From Rhodobacteraceae bacterium D3-12 (GTDB lineage: Bacteria; Pseudomonadota; Alphaproteobacteria; Rhodobacterales; Rhodobacteraceae), in contig CP104793.1 in NCBI GenBank assembly GCA_025916135.1, forward strand, positions 310,001 through 374,000: 64,000 bases of DNA, read 5' to 3'. Of the stretch, positions 17,003 to 25,339 are shown one piece after another. Positions within the stretch are counted from its first letter, which is position 1. Every line of letters starts with the position of its first letter. The translations under genes and the position numbers were made by a program. The notes beneath the pieces were generated by a model. It searched no databases, was not told the origin of the DNA, and saw only the letters and a list, made by a program, of their open reading frames with translations.

Positions 17003-17865
17003 GCGATTACAACTTTGCCTATCTTGACGAACAGACCAAGCGGATGATCCGGCGCGCGTTGCTGAAAGCGGTCGCGATCCCCGGATATCAGGTGCCGTTT
17101 GCCAGCCGCGAAATGCCGATGCCCTATGGCTGGGGCACGGGGGGCGTTCAGGTGACAGCTGCGTGCCTGACGCCCGACGACACGTTGAAAGTGATTGATC
17201 AGGGGGCCGATGACACCACCAACGCAGTGTCCATTCGCAAGTTCTTTGAGCAGACCGCCGATATCGCCGTGACCGAAAAAACCACGCAGGCCAGCGTGAT
17301 CCAGACGCGCCACCGCATTCCGGAAGAGGAGCTGAGCGCGGATCAGATCCTTGTGTATCAGGTGCCGATCCCCGAGCCGTTGCGCTTTCTCGAACCGCGC
17401 GAGACCGAGACGCGCAAGATGCATGCGCTTGAGGAATACGGGCTGATGCATGTGAAGCTTTACGAGGATATCGCGCGGCACGGGTCGATTGCCACGGCCT
17501 ATGCCTATCCGGTCAAGGTCGAGGGGCGCTATGTGATGGACCCGAGCCCGATCCCCAAGTTCGATAACCCCAAGCTGGAGAGCGCTGCGATCCAGCTGTT
17601 CGGCGCGGGCCGTGAGCAGCGGATCTATGCGATCCCGCCGTTTACCAAAGTGGTCAGCCTCGATTTCGAGGATCACCCGTTTGAGCCGTCAAAAGCCGAT
17701 CATGCGTGTGACATGTGCGGCGCGAACCACACCTATCTTGATGAGGTGATCATGGATGACGCGGGAGGGCGGATGTTTGTCTGCTCGGACACCGATTATT
17801 GTGCCACGCGGCAGGAGGCCGGGCACCTTGGCCCGCTCGCCGCCCGCAAGGAGGACGCCGCATGA
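16999..17865 (+). CDS. phnJ: C-P lyase catalytic subunit, radical SAM PhnJ
   Basis: 288-residue enzyme cleaving the C-P bond of ribose 1-phosphonate 5-phosphate to release the hydrocarbon and a cyclic phosphate. The four C-terminal cysteines show the unusual spacing C-x2-C-x21-C-x5-C (CDMC, then MFVC, then DYC), exactly as in characterised PhnJ, supplying the [4Fe-4S] cluster and the active thiyl cysteine. All are present, so the enzyme should be functional. Confidence 0.97.
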   Translation: MSDYNFAYLDEQTKRMIRRALLKAVAIPGYQVPFASREMPMPYGWGTGGVQVTAACLTPDDTLKVIDQGADDTTNAVSIRKFFEQTADIAVTEKTTQASVIQTRHRIPEEELSADQILVYQVPIPEPLRFLEPRETETRKMHALEEYGLMHVKLYEDIARHGSIATAYAYPVKVEGRYVMDPSPIPKFDNPKLESAAIQLFGAGREQRIYAIPPFTKVVSLDFEDHPFEPSKADHACDMCGANHTYLDEVIMDDAGGRMFVCSDTDYCATRQEAGHLGPLAARKEDAA

Positions 17866-18632
17866 CGCCGCTTTTGTCCGTTAAAGGGATCGAAAAAACC
17901 TATGGCAGCCGGATCGGTTGCACCGGGGTGAATTTCGACCTCTACCCCGGTGAGGTGCTGGGTATTGTCGGAGAGTCAGGGTCGGGCAAATCGACATTGC
18001 TCAACTGCCTTGCCGGTCATTTAGAGCCCGACGGCGGCGAGGTGTTGTTCGACACGCGCACCGATGGGCCACGTGATACGCTAAAGATGAGCGAGCCTGA
18101 GCGGAGGATGCTGGGGCGGACCGATTGGGCCTTCGTGCATCAAAACGCCCGCGACGGGTTGCGCATGGGCGTCTCCGCCGGCGGCAATGTCGGTGAGCGT
18201 CTGATGGCTGTGGGCGCACGGCATTATGGCGATATCCGCGCGCAGGCTGGCGAGTGGCTGGGCCGGGTCGAAATTGCCGAGGATCGGATGGATGACCGCC
18301 CCACGGCGTTTTCCGGTGGGATGCAACAGCGGCTCCAGATCGCACGTAATCTCGTCACCGGGCCGCGCCTTGTTTTCATGGATGAACCCACCGGCGGCTT
18401 GGATGTAAGTGTGCAGGCGCGGCTACTTGATCTCCTGCGCGGGCTAGTGCGCGAAATGGGGCTAAGCGCGATTGTCGTCACCCATGACCTTGCCGTGGTT
18501 CGGCTTTTGGCAGACCGGTTGATGGTGATGAAATCCGGCCATGTGGTTGAACAGGGTCTCACCGATCAGGTCCTTGACGATCCACAACACGCCTACACGC
18601 AACTTCTTGTGTCGAGCATTTTACAGGTATGA
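17862..18632 (+). CDS. phnK: C-P lyase associated ABC-type ATPase PhnK
   Basis: 256-residue ABC protein that docks on the PhnGHIJ core. Walker A is VGESGSGKSTLL, the signature is FSGGMQQRLQIARNLV and Walker B is LVFMDEPTGGLD. ATG 17862 overlaps the phnJ stop. The end lies just 20 bp from a dispersed repeat element that separates it from phnL. Confidence 0.95.
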   Translation: MTPLLSVKGIEKTYGSRIGCTGVNFDLYPGEVLGIVGESGSGKSTLLNCLAGHLEPDGGEVLFDTRTDGPRDTLKMSEPERRMLGRTDWAFVHQNARDGLRMGVSAGGNVGERLMAVGARHYGDIRAQAGEWLGRVEIAEDRMDDRPTAFSGGMQQRLQIARNLVTGPRLVFMDEPTGGLDVSVQARLLDLLRGLVREMGLSAIVVTHDLAVVRLLADRLMVMKSGHVVEQGLTDQVLDDPQHAYTQLLVSSILQV

Positions 18633-18651
18633 CCCATCCCGCGCCCGCCCT

Positions 18652-18757
18652 TTCATCTGACTGGAAGTATCCCGGGGGTTTGGGGGCTGGCCCCCAATTA
18701 GACCTGCGTTTGGGGGCTGGCCCGCATTTTAACCCGCAAACGGGGCCTCGCCCCAAC
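18652..18757 (+). repeat. Dispersed intergenic repeat, copy A (between phnK and phnL)
   Basis: Begins with TTCATCTGACTGGAAGTA and continues through CCCGGGGG and the hairpin TGGGGGCTGGCCCCCA (18680-18695). A second, degraded hairpin and a third, CGGGGCCTCGCCCC, follow. Positions 18652-18699 are identical over 48 bp to 62622-62669. It occupies most of the 148-bp gap in an otherwise gapless operon. It looks like a mobile or REP-like intergenic element with terminator-like stems, but no poly-T follows the hairpins. Confidence 0.75.
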
Positions 18758-18780
18758 CGACCGACAATGGAGACCACCCG

Positions 18781-19463
18781 ATGATCCAGATCGAAAACGT
18801 GTCAAAGTCCTTTGCGCTGCACAATCAGGGCGGCGCGGTGATCCCGGTGATGCAGGGCGCGTCGCTAGGCGTTGCGGCCGGGGAATGTGTTGCGCTGACG
18901 GGGAATTCGGGGGCCGGTAAATCGACCCTGATGCGGATGATTTACGGCAACTACCTGACGGCGTCGGGGGTGATCCGTGTCGGCGAGGTGGACGTGGCCA
19001 GCGCCGAGCCGCGCGAGATTTTGACCTTGCGCCGCGAGACGCTGGGCTATGTCAGCCAGTTCCTGCGCGTGGTGCCGCGCGTGCCGACGCTGGACGTGGT
19101 GGCCGAGCCGTTGTTGGCGGTCGGCACCGAGCGCGAGGCGGCGCGGGCGCGGGCGCGGGAATTGCTCACAAGGCTCAACATTCCCGAAACGCTTTGGTCC
19201 TTGTCGCCGACCACGTTTTCGGGGGCGAGCAGCAACGCGTGAACATTGCACGCGGCTTTGCCCATGGCTTTCCTGCGATGCTGCTTGACGAGCCGACGGC
19301 GAGCCTTGATGCGACCAACCGCGCGACGGTGTTGGAGTTGATCGAGGAAGCCAAGGCGCGCGGCGCGGCGATCATCGGGATTTTCCATGACGCCGAAGCC
19401 CGCGAGCGTGTGGCGGACCGTGAGGTTGATGTTTCGGTCTTTACCCCGGCCCGTGCGGCATGA
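18781..19463 (+). pseudogene. phnL: PhnL C-P lyase ATPase, interrupted by one frameshift
   Basis: ABC-family ATPase of the C-P lyase system. The first frame (18781-19242) carries Walker [15 protein letters not shown] and ends ...[11 protein letters not shown]. The -1 frame continues as [13 protein letters not shown], Walker [13 protein letters not shown] and so on to 19463, overlapping phnN by 4 nt. The break falls in a run of five G (19221-19225); six would restore [12 protein letters not shown] and a 227-residue protein. The downstream part is intact, so this is a very recent mutation or a homopolymer base-call error. GGAG at 18769-18772 serves the start. Confidence 0.9.
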
Positions 19464-20023
19464 GCGGCGCGATTTTCGCCATTGTTGGCCCGTCAGGAGC
19501 GGGCAAGGACACGGTGATGGCAGCGGTCAAGGCTGCGCGCCCTGATCTGCATCTGGTGCGGCGTGTCATAACGCGCCCCGAAGCGGCGGGGGGCGAAGAC
19601 TTCGAGGGTGTCAGCGCGGAGGATTTTGCCGCGCGCGCGGCCGCTGGCGCGTTTGCGTTGAGCTGGTCTGCGCATGGTTTGCGCTATGGCATTCCCGTCA
19701 GCGAGGTTGCGGGGGTGGCCGAAGGCCGGGTGGTTTTGTTCAACGGGTCGCGCGGCATGTTGCAAGACGCCGCGCGGGTTTTCAGCGGGCTGCGGGTGAT
19801 CAGCCTTGGCGCGTCAGACGAGGTTCTTGCCGCGCGGTTGCGCGCGCGGGGACGCGAGAGCGAGCAAGACATCGCAGCCCGGCTTGAGCGTGCGAAATTG
19901 CCCTTGCCAGAGGGTTTGCCCGCGGGGTTGAGCGTGACCCGGATCGATAATTCCGGCGCGTTGGACCATGCGGTAAAGGCGGTTTTAACCGCGCTGAGGC
20001 GCGAGAGGGATGCAGTAGGATGA
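19460..20023 (+). CDS. phnN: Ribose 1,5-bisphosphate phosphokinase
   Basis: 187-residue P-loop kinase related to guanylate kinase, converting ribose 1,5-bisphosphate to PRPP in the last step of C-P lyase carbon recycling. The P-loop is [12 protein letters not shown], and [19 protein letters not shown] is the diagnostic PhnN segment. It overlaps phnL and phnM by 4 nt each. Confidence 0.95.
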   Translation: MSGAIFAIVGPSGAGKDTVMAAVKAARPDLHLVRRVITRPEAAGGEDFEGVSAEDFAARAAAGAFALSWSAHGLRYGIPVSEVAGVAEGRVVLFNGSRGMLQDAARVFSGLRVISLGASDEVLAARLRARGRESEQDIAARLERAKLPLPEGLPAGLSVTRIDNSGALDHAVKAVLTALRRERDAVG

Positions 20024-21177
20024 CGGAGACAACACAGATGACGGACATGACCCTAGCCAATGCGCGGATCGTTTTGGAAAACGAGGTGATCCACGGCGCG
20101 ATCGAGATCAGGGACGGTCATATCGCCCGCATCCTGCCGGGCGCGGCGGTGCCGGAGGGCGCGAATGACCTTGAGGGTGATTTGATCATTCCGGGGCTTA
20201 TCGAGCTGCACACGGACAACCTTGAGCGTCATATCGAGCCGCGCCCGGCGGTCGATTGGCCCCACGCGGCGGCGATTTTGGCGCATGATGGGGAGCTGGC
20301 CTCGGTTGGGATCACCACGGTTTTCGACGCGATGCGGGTCGGGTCGATCCCGCAGGGCAAGGGGCGTTATATGAAATATGCGCGCAATCTGGCGACTGAG
20401 TTGATGGGGCTTCGGGCCTCTGGGGCGTTGAGGATCAACCATTACCTGCATCTCAGAGCCGAGGTGTGTTCGGAGACTCTGGAAGAGGAAATGGCCGAAT
20501 TCGGTCCAGAGGATCGGGTCGGGATCGTCAGCCTGATGGATCACACGCCGGGGCAGCGGCAATTCCGCGATCTTTCGCAGCTTCGCACCTATGTGCAGAA
20601 AAAGCGCCAGATGAACGACGTGGAGTTCGAGGAGCATGTGGCGCGTTTGCTGGTGCTGCGTGAGGCCAATGGCGCACGTCACGAGGCGGTGGCCGTGGGC
20701 GAGGCGGCGCGCTATGGCGCGGTGCTGGCCAGCCATGACGACACCACGCAAGAGCATGTCCGAGTGAGCGCGGGTCACGGTATTGCGCTGGCCGAGTTTC
20801 CGACCACGGTTGAAGCGGCCCAAGCCTGTCGGGGGGCAGGTATCAAGGTGATGATGGGCGCGCCGAACCTGATCCGGGGCGGATCGCATTCCGGCAACGT
20901 GGCGGCGCATGAGTTGGCCGAGGCCGGGTTGCTGGACATTCTGTCGTCGGATTATGTTCCGTCGGCGTTGATGACGGCGGCGTTTCTGCTGGCGGATTTG
21001 TGGGATGATCTGCCCCGCGCGATTGCGACCGTCACGGCGACCCCGGCGCGGGCGGCGCGGTTGGAGGATCGCGGGCGGATTGGCGAGGGGTTACATGCCG
21101 ATCTGGTGCGGGTCGCACGCATTCAGGGCACGCCGGTCGTGCGCGGCGTGTGGTGTCACGGGCGGCAAGTGGGGTGA
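20020..21177 (+). CDS. phnM: Ribose 1-methylphosphonate 5-triphosphate diphosphatase
   Basis: 385-residue amidohydrolase-fold enzyme removing pyrophosphate from the triphosphate intermediate before PhnJ acts. Metal-site motifs HTDNLERHI (residues 64-72), MDHTPGQRQF, ASHDDTT and SSDYVPSALM are all typical of PhnM. ATG 20020 overlaps phnN; a second ATG seven codons in (20041) is an alternative. It is last in the operon. No phnP follows, so the cyclic-phosphate phosphodiesterase must lie elsewhere. Confidence 0.95.
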   Translation: MTETTQMTDMTLANARIVLENEVIHGAIEIRDGHIARILPGAAVPEGANDLEGDLIIPGLIELHTDNLERHIEPRPAVDWPHAAAILAHDGELASVGITTVFDAMRVGSIPQGKGRYMKYARNLATELMGLRASGALRINHYLHLRAEVCSETLEEEMAEFGPEDRVGIVSLMDHTPGQRQFRDLSQLRTYVQKKRQMNDVEFEEHVARLLVLREANGARHEAVAVGEAARYGAVLASHDDTTQEHVRVSAGHGIALAEFPTTVEAAQACRGAGIKVMMGAPNLIRGGSHSGNVAAHELAEAGLLDILSSDYVPSALMTAAFLLADLWDDLPRAIATVTATPARAARLEDRGRIGEGLHADLVRVARIQGTPVVRGVWCHGRQVG

Positions 21178-21184
21178 TTTGCCT

Positions 21185-21895
21185 CTATGAATTGGCTGCG
21201 GGAGGTGTTTCTGCGGCCTTTTCAGACGGCTTTGCGCTGACGTAGTTCAGGATCATTTCGGTCGCATCGTCTTCCAGTCGTTTTTGCCATTGGGCCGAGA
21301 ATATTGTGGCGCCGAAGCTTGCGGAGAAGCTCTCTCGGTTTGAGACGTTAAAAAAGCTCATGGCCGAGATGTGCCAATGCAGGGCGACCGGGTGAATTCC
21401 GCTGCGAAACGTGCCTTCGCGTTCACCTTGCAAGATGATCTTGCTGAGGCGTTCGATCACATCCGCATTGAGGACGCGGAGGTGTTTGGACTCTTGCAGG
21501 TAGCGCGCGTTGTGGGTGTTTTCGACCTGCACGATGCGGATAAAGTCAGGGTGCTTTCGATGGTGTTCGAAGGTGAAATGGATTAGCTTTTTCAGGGCTT
21601 TGCGCGCGGGCATGTTGTTTAGGACAAGATTTTCTTCACCGATGCGGATTTTGGCATAAGCCGCTTCTAGCGCGTGCTTGTAGAGCCCTTCCTTGTCCCC
21701 GAAATAGTAGTAGATCATCCGTTTCGAGGTTTTCGTCGCGGCGGCGATTTCATCAATTCGCGCACCGGACAGCCCGTGTTTGGCGAACACACGCATGGCG
21801 ACATTCAGGATGTCAGACCTGACTTCGCGCGGATTCTGTGTCCAGTTTCGGTTTGATTTTGTTGTTTTGTTCGAGGCGTTCACTCTGGCTACCAT
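21185..21895 (-). CDS. TetR-family transcriptional regulator
   Basis: 236 residues. The N-terminal helix-turn-helix (about 27-73: DILNVAMRVFAKHGLSGARIDEIAAATKTSKRMIYYYF) is unmistakable. The C-terminal half contains HHRKHPDFIRIVQVENTHNARYL and resembles regulators near RutR, but the ligand is unknown. It runs convergent to phnM with a 7-bp gap, so a role in phosphonate control is not implied. A near-palindrome, TGAAAAATTTTTTCA (21952-21966), lies upstream and might be its operator. Confidence 0.9.
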   Translation of the reverse strand: MVARVNASNKTTKSNRNWTQNPREVRSDILNVAMRVFAKHGLSGARIDEIAAATKTSKRMIYYYFGDKEGLYKHALEAAYAKIRIGEENLVLNNMPARKALKKLIHFTFEHHRKHPDFIRIVQVENTHNARYLQESKHLRVLNADVIERLSKIILQGEREGTFRSGIHPVALHWHISAMSFFNVSNRESFSASFGATIFSAQWQKRLEDDATEMILNYVSAKPSEKAAETPPAANS

Positions 21896-21991
21896 TTAGA
21901 AGGATGTCGCGATTCCAATGGGCAGTGTAGCCGATGTTTTCGCGCTCGGCGTGAAAAATTTTTTCATCGCGGCGGCGGGCAGGGGGCGGTT

Positions 21992-24900
21992 TTAGTGAAA
22001 ATCGCGGCTGGGGAAGAGTTTCTTGGCCTGTTCGCGGGGGTGGCGGGCGGTGCTGGGGCGACGGGGCGGGCGGGGGGCGTCGTCGGCTTGGGGCTGGGTG
22101 ATGCCGATGGCGTCATCCATCGGGTGACCGAGTTCGGCGAGCCGGTGGGAGAGGTCTTCGATCTGTTGCGCGATGAGGTGCACGACGATGCCCTCGCGTT
22201 GGAGATAGCCCGTCACTCGCAACAGCCGCCCGCCCATCACCGTGCGGCGGTAGCGTTCGTTGATCTTGGGCCAGACCACGATGTTGGACACGCCGGTTTC
22301 ATCCTCAAGCGTGAGGAAAATAACGCCCGAGGCGGTGCCGGGGCGCTGGCGGGTGATGACGAGGCCACAGACGCTGGTCCGGCCCAGTGGCGCGTCGGGC
22401 AGTTTGTCATGCGGGGTGAGGCCGGGAATGGCGGGGCGCAGAAGCTCCATCGGGTGGGCGCGCAGGGTGAGGCGCATCGAGACGTAATCTTCGACCACCT
22501 CTTCGCCGAGGTGCATGGCGGGCAGATTGACGGCGGGTTCGGTGATGTTTTCGCCATCCAGCGGGTCGTTGAACAGCGGCAGGGGGTTCTGACCGCGGAT
22601 GGCTTTGACCTGCCAGAGCGCCTCGCGGCGGCCCGCGCCGGTGTCGGCAAAGGCGTCGGCCTCGGCCAACCGTTCAAGTGCTGCGGGAGCGAGACCGGCC
22701 CGCAGCCAGAGCGCCTGCACGTCGGAATAGCCATTGCCGCGTGCGGCCACGATCCAATTGGCGTCTTCTTCCTTGAACCCTTTGATCTGGCGGAAGCCAA
22801 GCCGGAGCGCCAGCGCCCCATCGGCGCGGCGTTCCAAAGTGTTGTCCCATGTGGAATGATTGACGCAAATCGGGCGGGTTTCGACCCGGTGTTCGCGCAC
22901 GTCGCGCACGATCTGGGCCGGGGCATAAAAGCCCATCGGCTGGGAATTGAGCAGGGCGCAGGCAAAGACCGCCGGGTGGTGGCATTTCAGCCATGCCGAG
23001 ACATAGGCCAGCATGGCAAAGGCCGCTGCGTGGCTTTCGGGAAAGCCGTATTCACCGAAGCCTTCGATCTGGGAAAAGCAGCGTTCGGCGAAGTCGATCT
23101 CATAGCCGCGCGCGAGCATGCCCGAGATGAAACGCTCGCGAAATGTGCCGATGGTGCCCATGCGCCGGAAGGTGGCGAGGGAGCGGCGCAGGCGGTCGGC
23201 CTCCTCCGCGGTGAAACCGGCGGCGACGATGGCGATCTGCATCGCTTGCTCCTGAAACAGGGGCACGCCGAGGGTTTTGCCAAGCACCCCTTCGAGCGCG
23301 TCGGAGGGGAAAGCCACCGCCTCGCGCCCCTGACGGCGGTTGATATAGGGGTGGACCATGCCGCCCTGAATAGGGCCGGGGCGGACGATGGCGACCTCGA
23401 TCACCAGATCATAAAAGGTGCGCGGGCGCATCCGCGGCAGGAAGTTCATCTGGGCGCGGCTTTCGACTTGGAACACCCCGACCGCGTCGGCGACGCAGAG
23501 CATGTCATAGGTGGCGGGGTCTTCCTGCGGTACATCGGCGATGGTCAGTTGCTCGCCCTCGTGTTGGTCCAGCAGGTCAAAGGATTTGCGAATGCAGCTG
23601 AGCATTCCGAGGCTGAGGATGTCGACCTTGAGAATGCCGAGCGTGTCGATGTCGTCCTTGTCCCATTCGATGACGGTGCGGTCTTCCATCGCGGCATTTT
23701 CGATCGGGCAGAGTTCGTCCAGTCGCCCCTTGGTGATGACAAAGCCGCCGACATGTTGCGACAGGTGGCGGGGGAAGCCAGTGATCTCGCGGATCAGGTG
23801 GATCGTCTGTTGCAGGCGCGTGTCGGAGAGGTCGAGGCCCAGTTCCTGCACGCGTTTGGGGTCGGCGCCGGCGTTGGACTGGCCCCAAATCTGGCTTGAG
23901 AGATTGGCGGTCACATCAAGCGACAGGCCCATCACCTTGCCCACCTCGCGGATCGCGGCGCGGGAGCGGAAATGGATCACGGTGGCGCAGAGCCCGGCGC
24001 GGTGGCGACCGTATTTGGCGTAAATATGCTGGATCACCTCTTCGCGGCGTTCGTGTTCAAAATCAACGTCAATGTCCGGCGGCTCGCCCCGGTATTTCGA
24101 CATGAAGCGTTCGAACACCATGGTGATCTGATCGGGGCCGACATCGGTGATGCCAAGCGCCCAGCAGAGGATGGAATTGGCCGCCGAGCCGCGCCCCTGA
24201 CACAGGATTCCGACAGAGCGGGCGTATTGCACGATGTCATAAACGGTCAGGAAATAGGCGGCGAAACCAAGGTCTTGGACGAGGTTTAGTTCTTTGTTGG
24301 CGAGGGCGCGATAGCGGGCGGGCACGCCATCGGGGCAGCGGCGCAACAGGCCTTGGTCGGCGAGACGGGTGAGGCGGGCTTGGGGGGCTTCGCCGTTGGT
24401 GATCTCGTCAGGGTATTGATAGCTGAGCTCGCTCAGGCAGAAGCCGCATTGCACGGCGATGTCTATGCTACGGCGCAGGGCGGCGGGGTGGTGACGGAAC
24501 AGCCGCGCCATGTCGGCCCCCGATTTCAGGCGGCGTTCGGCATTGGGCAGGGCGCGGGTGCCGATCTGGTCAATCGTGATGTGTTCGCGCATGCAGGTCA
24601 GCACATCGGCGAGCTGGCGACGCGCGGCGCGGTGCATGAGGACATCGCCGACCGCCACCATCGGGGCGGAGGTCTTTTGCGCCAGCCGGGAAATGGCGGC
24701 GAAATAGGCCTGATCCGAGCCGTCATAGCGCGGGGCGGCGCCAAGGAACACGCGACCGGGGAAGCGGCGGCGCAGGGTTTGAATGTCGCGGGTGGATTTA
24801 TGCAGCGGAGCCTGCGACGTGGGCGGCGGCAGGGCGATGAGCATCATGCCTTCGCACCCCTCGGTAAGGCCCCGGAGGTCAAGGTGGCAGTCGCCCTTTT

Positions 24901-25339
24901 CGGCGCGGCGTTTGCCAAGGGTCAGCAGGCGGGTGAGACGGCCATAGGCGGCGCGGTCACGCGGCAGGGCGAGCCACTCGACCGCGCTGTCACGCAGGCT
25001 CAGGCGGCAACCGGTGATCAGCCGGGGGAGCGTGGCGGTGCCGGGGCGCGGCAGTGGGGTATGCGCGCCGGTGTCTTGCCGCGAGCTGCTGTCGAATTCG
25101 ACCTGCGAGCGGATTTGCAGGGCTTCGTCTTTTTCGCGCTTGAGCTCTTTGAGCGCGGAGTAGGCGCGCACCACCCCGGCCAGCGAATTGCGGTCGGTGA
25201 TGGCGACGGCGGAAAGGCCCAGCTCGGCGGCGCGGGTGACCAGCTCTTCCGGGTGCGAAGCCCCTGTGAGGAAAGTGAAATTCGAGGTCACGCAGAGTTC
25301 GGCATAGGGCGGATTTTGCGGCGCGTTCGGGGATGTCAT
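21992..25339 (-). CDS. dnaE2: Error-prone DNA polymerase DnaE2 (ImuC)
   Basis: 1115-residue C-family polymerase alpha homologue that performs mutagenic translesion synthesis with ImuA and ImuB under SOS control. An N-terminal PHP domain (YAELCVTSNFTFLTGASHPEELV), catalytic PDIDVDFEHERREEV, the fingers/palm region and a C-terminal OB fold are visible in order. Length fits DnaE2 rather than replicative DnaE (about 1170). Its ATG overlaps the imuB stop by 4 nt. Confidence 0.96.
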   Translation of the reverse strand: MTSPNAPQNPPYAELCVTSNFTFLTGASHPEELVTRAAELGLSAVAITDRNSLAGVVRAYSALKELKREKDEALQIRSQVEFDSSSRQDTGAHTPLPRPGTATLPRLITGCRLSLRDSAVEWLALPRDRAAYGRLTRLLTLGKRRAEKGDCHLDLRGLTEGCEGMMLIALPPPTSQAPLHKSTRDIQTLRRRFPGRVFLGAAPRYDGSDQAYFAAISRLAQKTSAPMVAVGDVLMHRAARRQLADVLTCMREHITIDQIGTRALPNAERRLKSGADMARLFRHHPAALRRSIDIAVQCGFCLSELSYQYPDEITNGEAPQARLTRLADQGLLRRCPDGVPARYRALANKELNLVQDLGFAAYFLTVYDIVQYARSVGILCQGRGSAANSILCWALGITDVGPDQITMVFERFMSKYRGEPPDIDVDFEHERREEVIQHIYAKYGRHRAGLCATVIHFRSRAAIREVGKVMGLSLDVTANLSSQIWGQSNAGADPKRVQELGLDLSDTRLQQTIHLIREITGFPRHLSQHVGGFVITKGRLDELCPIENAAMEDRTVIEWDKDDIDTLGILKVDILSLGMLSCIRKSFDLLDQHEGEQLTIADVPQEDPATYDMLCVADAVGVFQVESRAQMNFLPRMRPRTFYDLVIEVAIVRPGPIQGGMVHPYINRRQGREAVAFPSDALEGVLGKTLGVPLFQEQAMQIAIVAAGFTAEEADRLRRSLATFRRMGTIGTFRERFISGMLARGYEIDFAERCFSQIEGFGEYGFPESHAAAFAMLAYVSAWLKCHHPAVFACALLNSQPMGFYAPAQIVRDVREHRVETRPICVNHSTWDNTLERRADGALALRLGFRQIKGFKEEDANWIVAARGNGYSDVQALWLRAGLAPAALERLAEADAFADTGAGRREALWQVKAIRGQNPLPLFNDPLDGENITEPAVNLPAMHLGEEVVEDYVSMRLTLRAHPMELLRPAIPGLTPHDKLPDAPLGRTSVCGLVITRQRPGTASGVIFLTLEDETGVSNIVVWPKINERYRRTVMGGRLLRVTGYLQREGIVVHLIAQQIEDLSHRLAELGHPMDDAIGITQPQADDAPRPPRRPSTARHPREQAKKLFPSRDFH

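Noticed and set aside
18680-18757. Intrinsic terminators between phnK and phnL
   Set aside because: The stems are good but no U tract follows, and the sequence belongs to a repeat family also found upstream of dapD.
19194-19260. Programmed ribosomal frameshift in phnL
   Set aside because: No canonical slippery heptamer or strong downstream structure is evident, PhnL is not known to be frameshifted, and a single G restores the frame.
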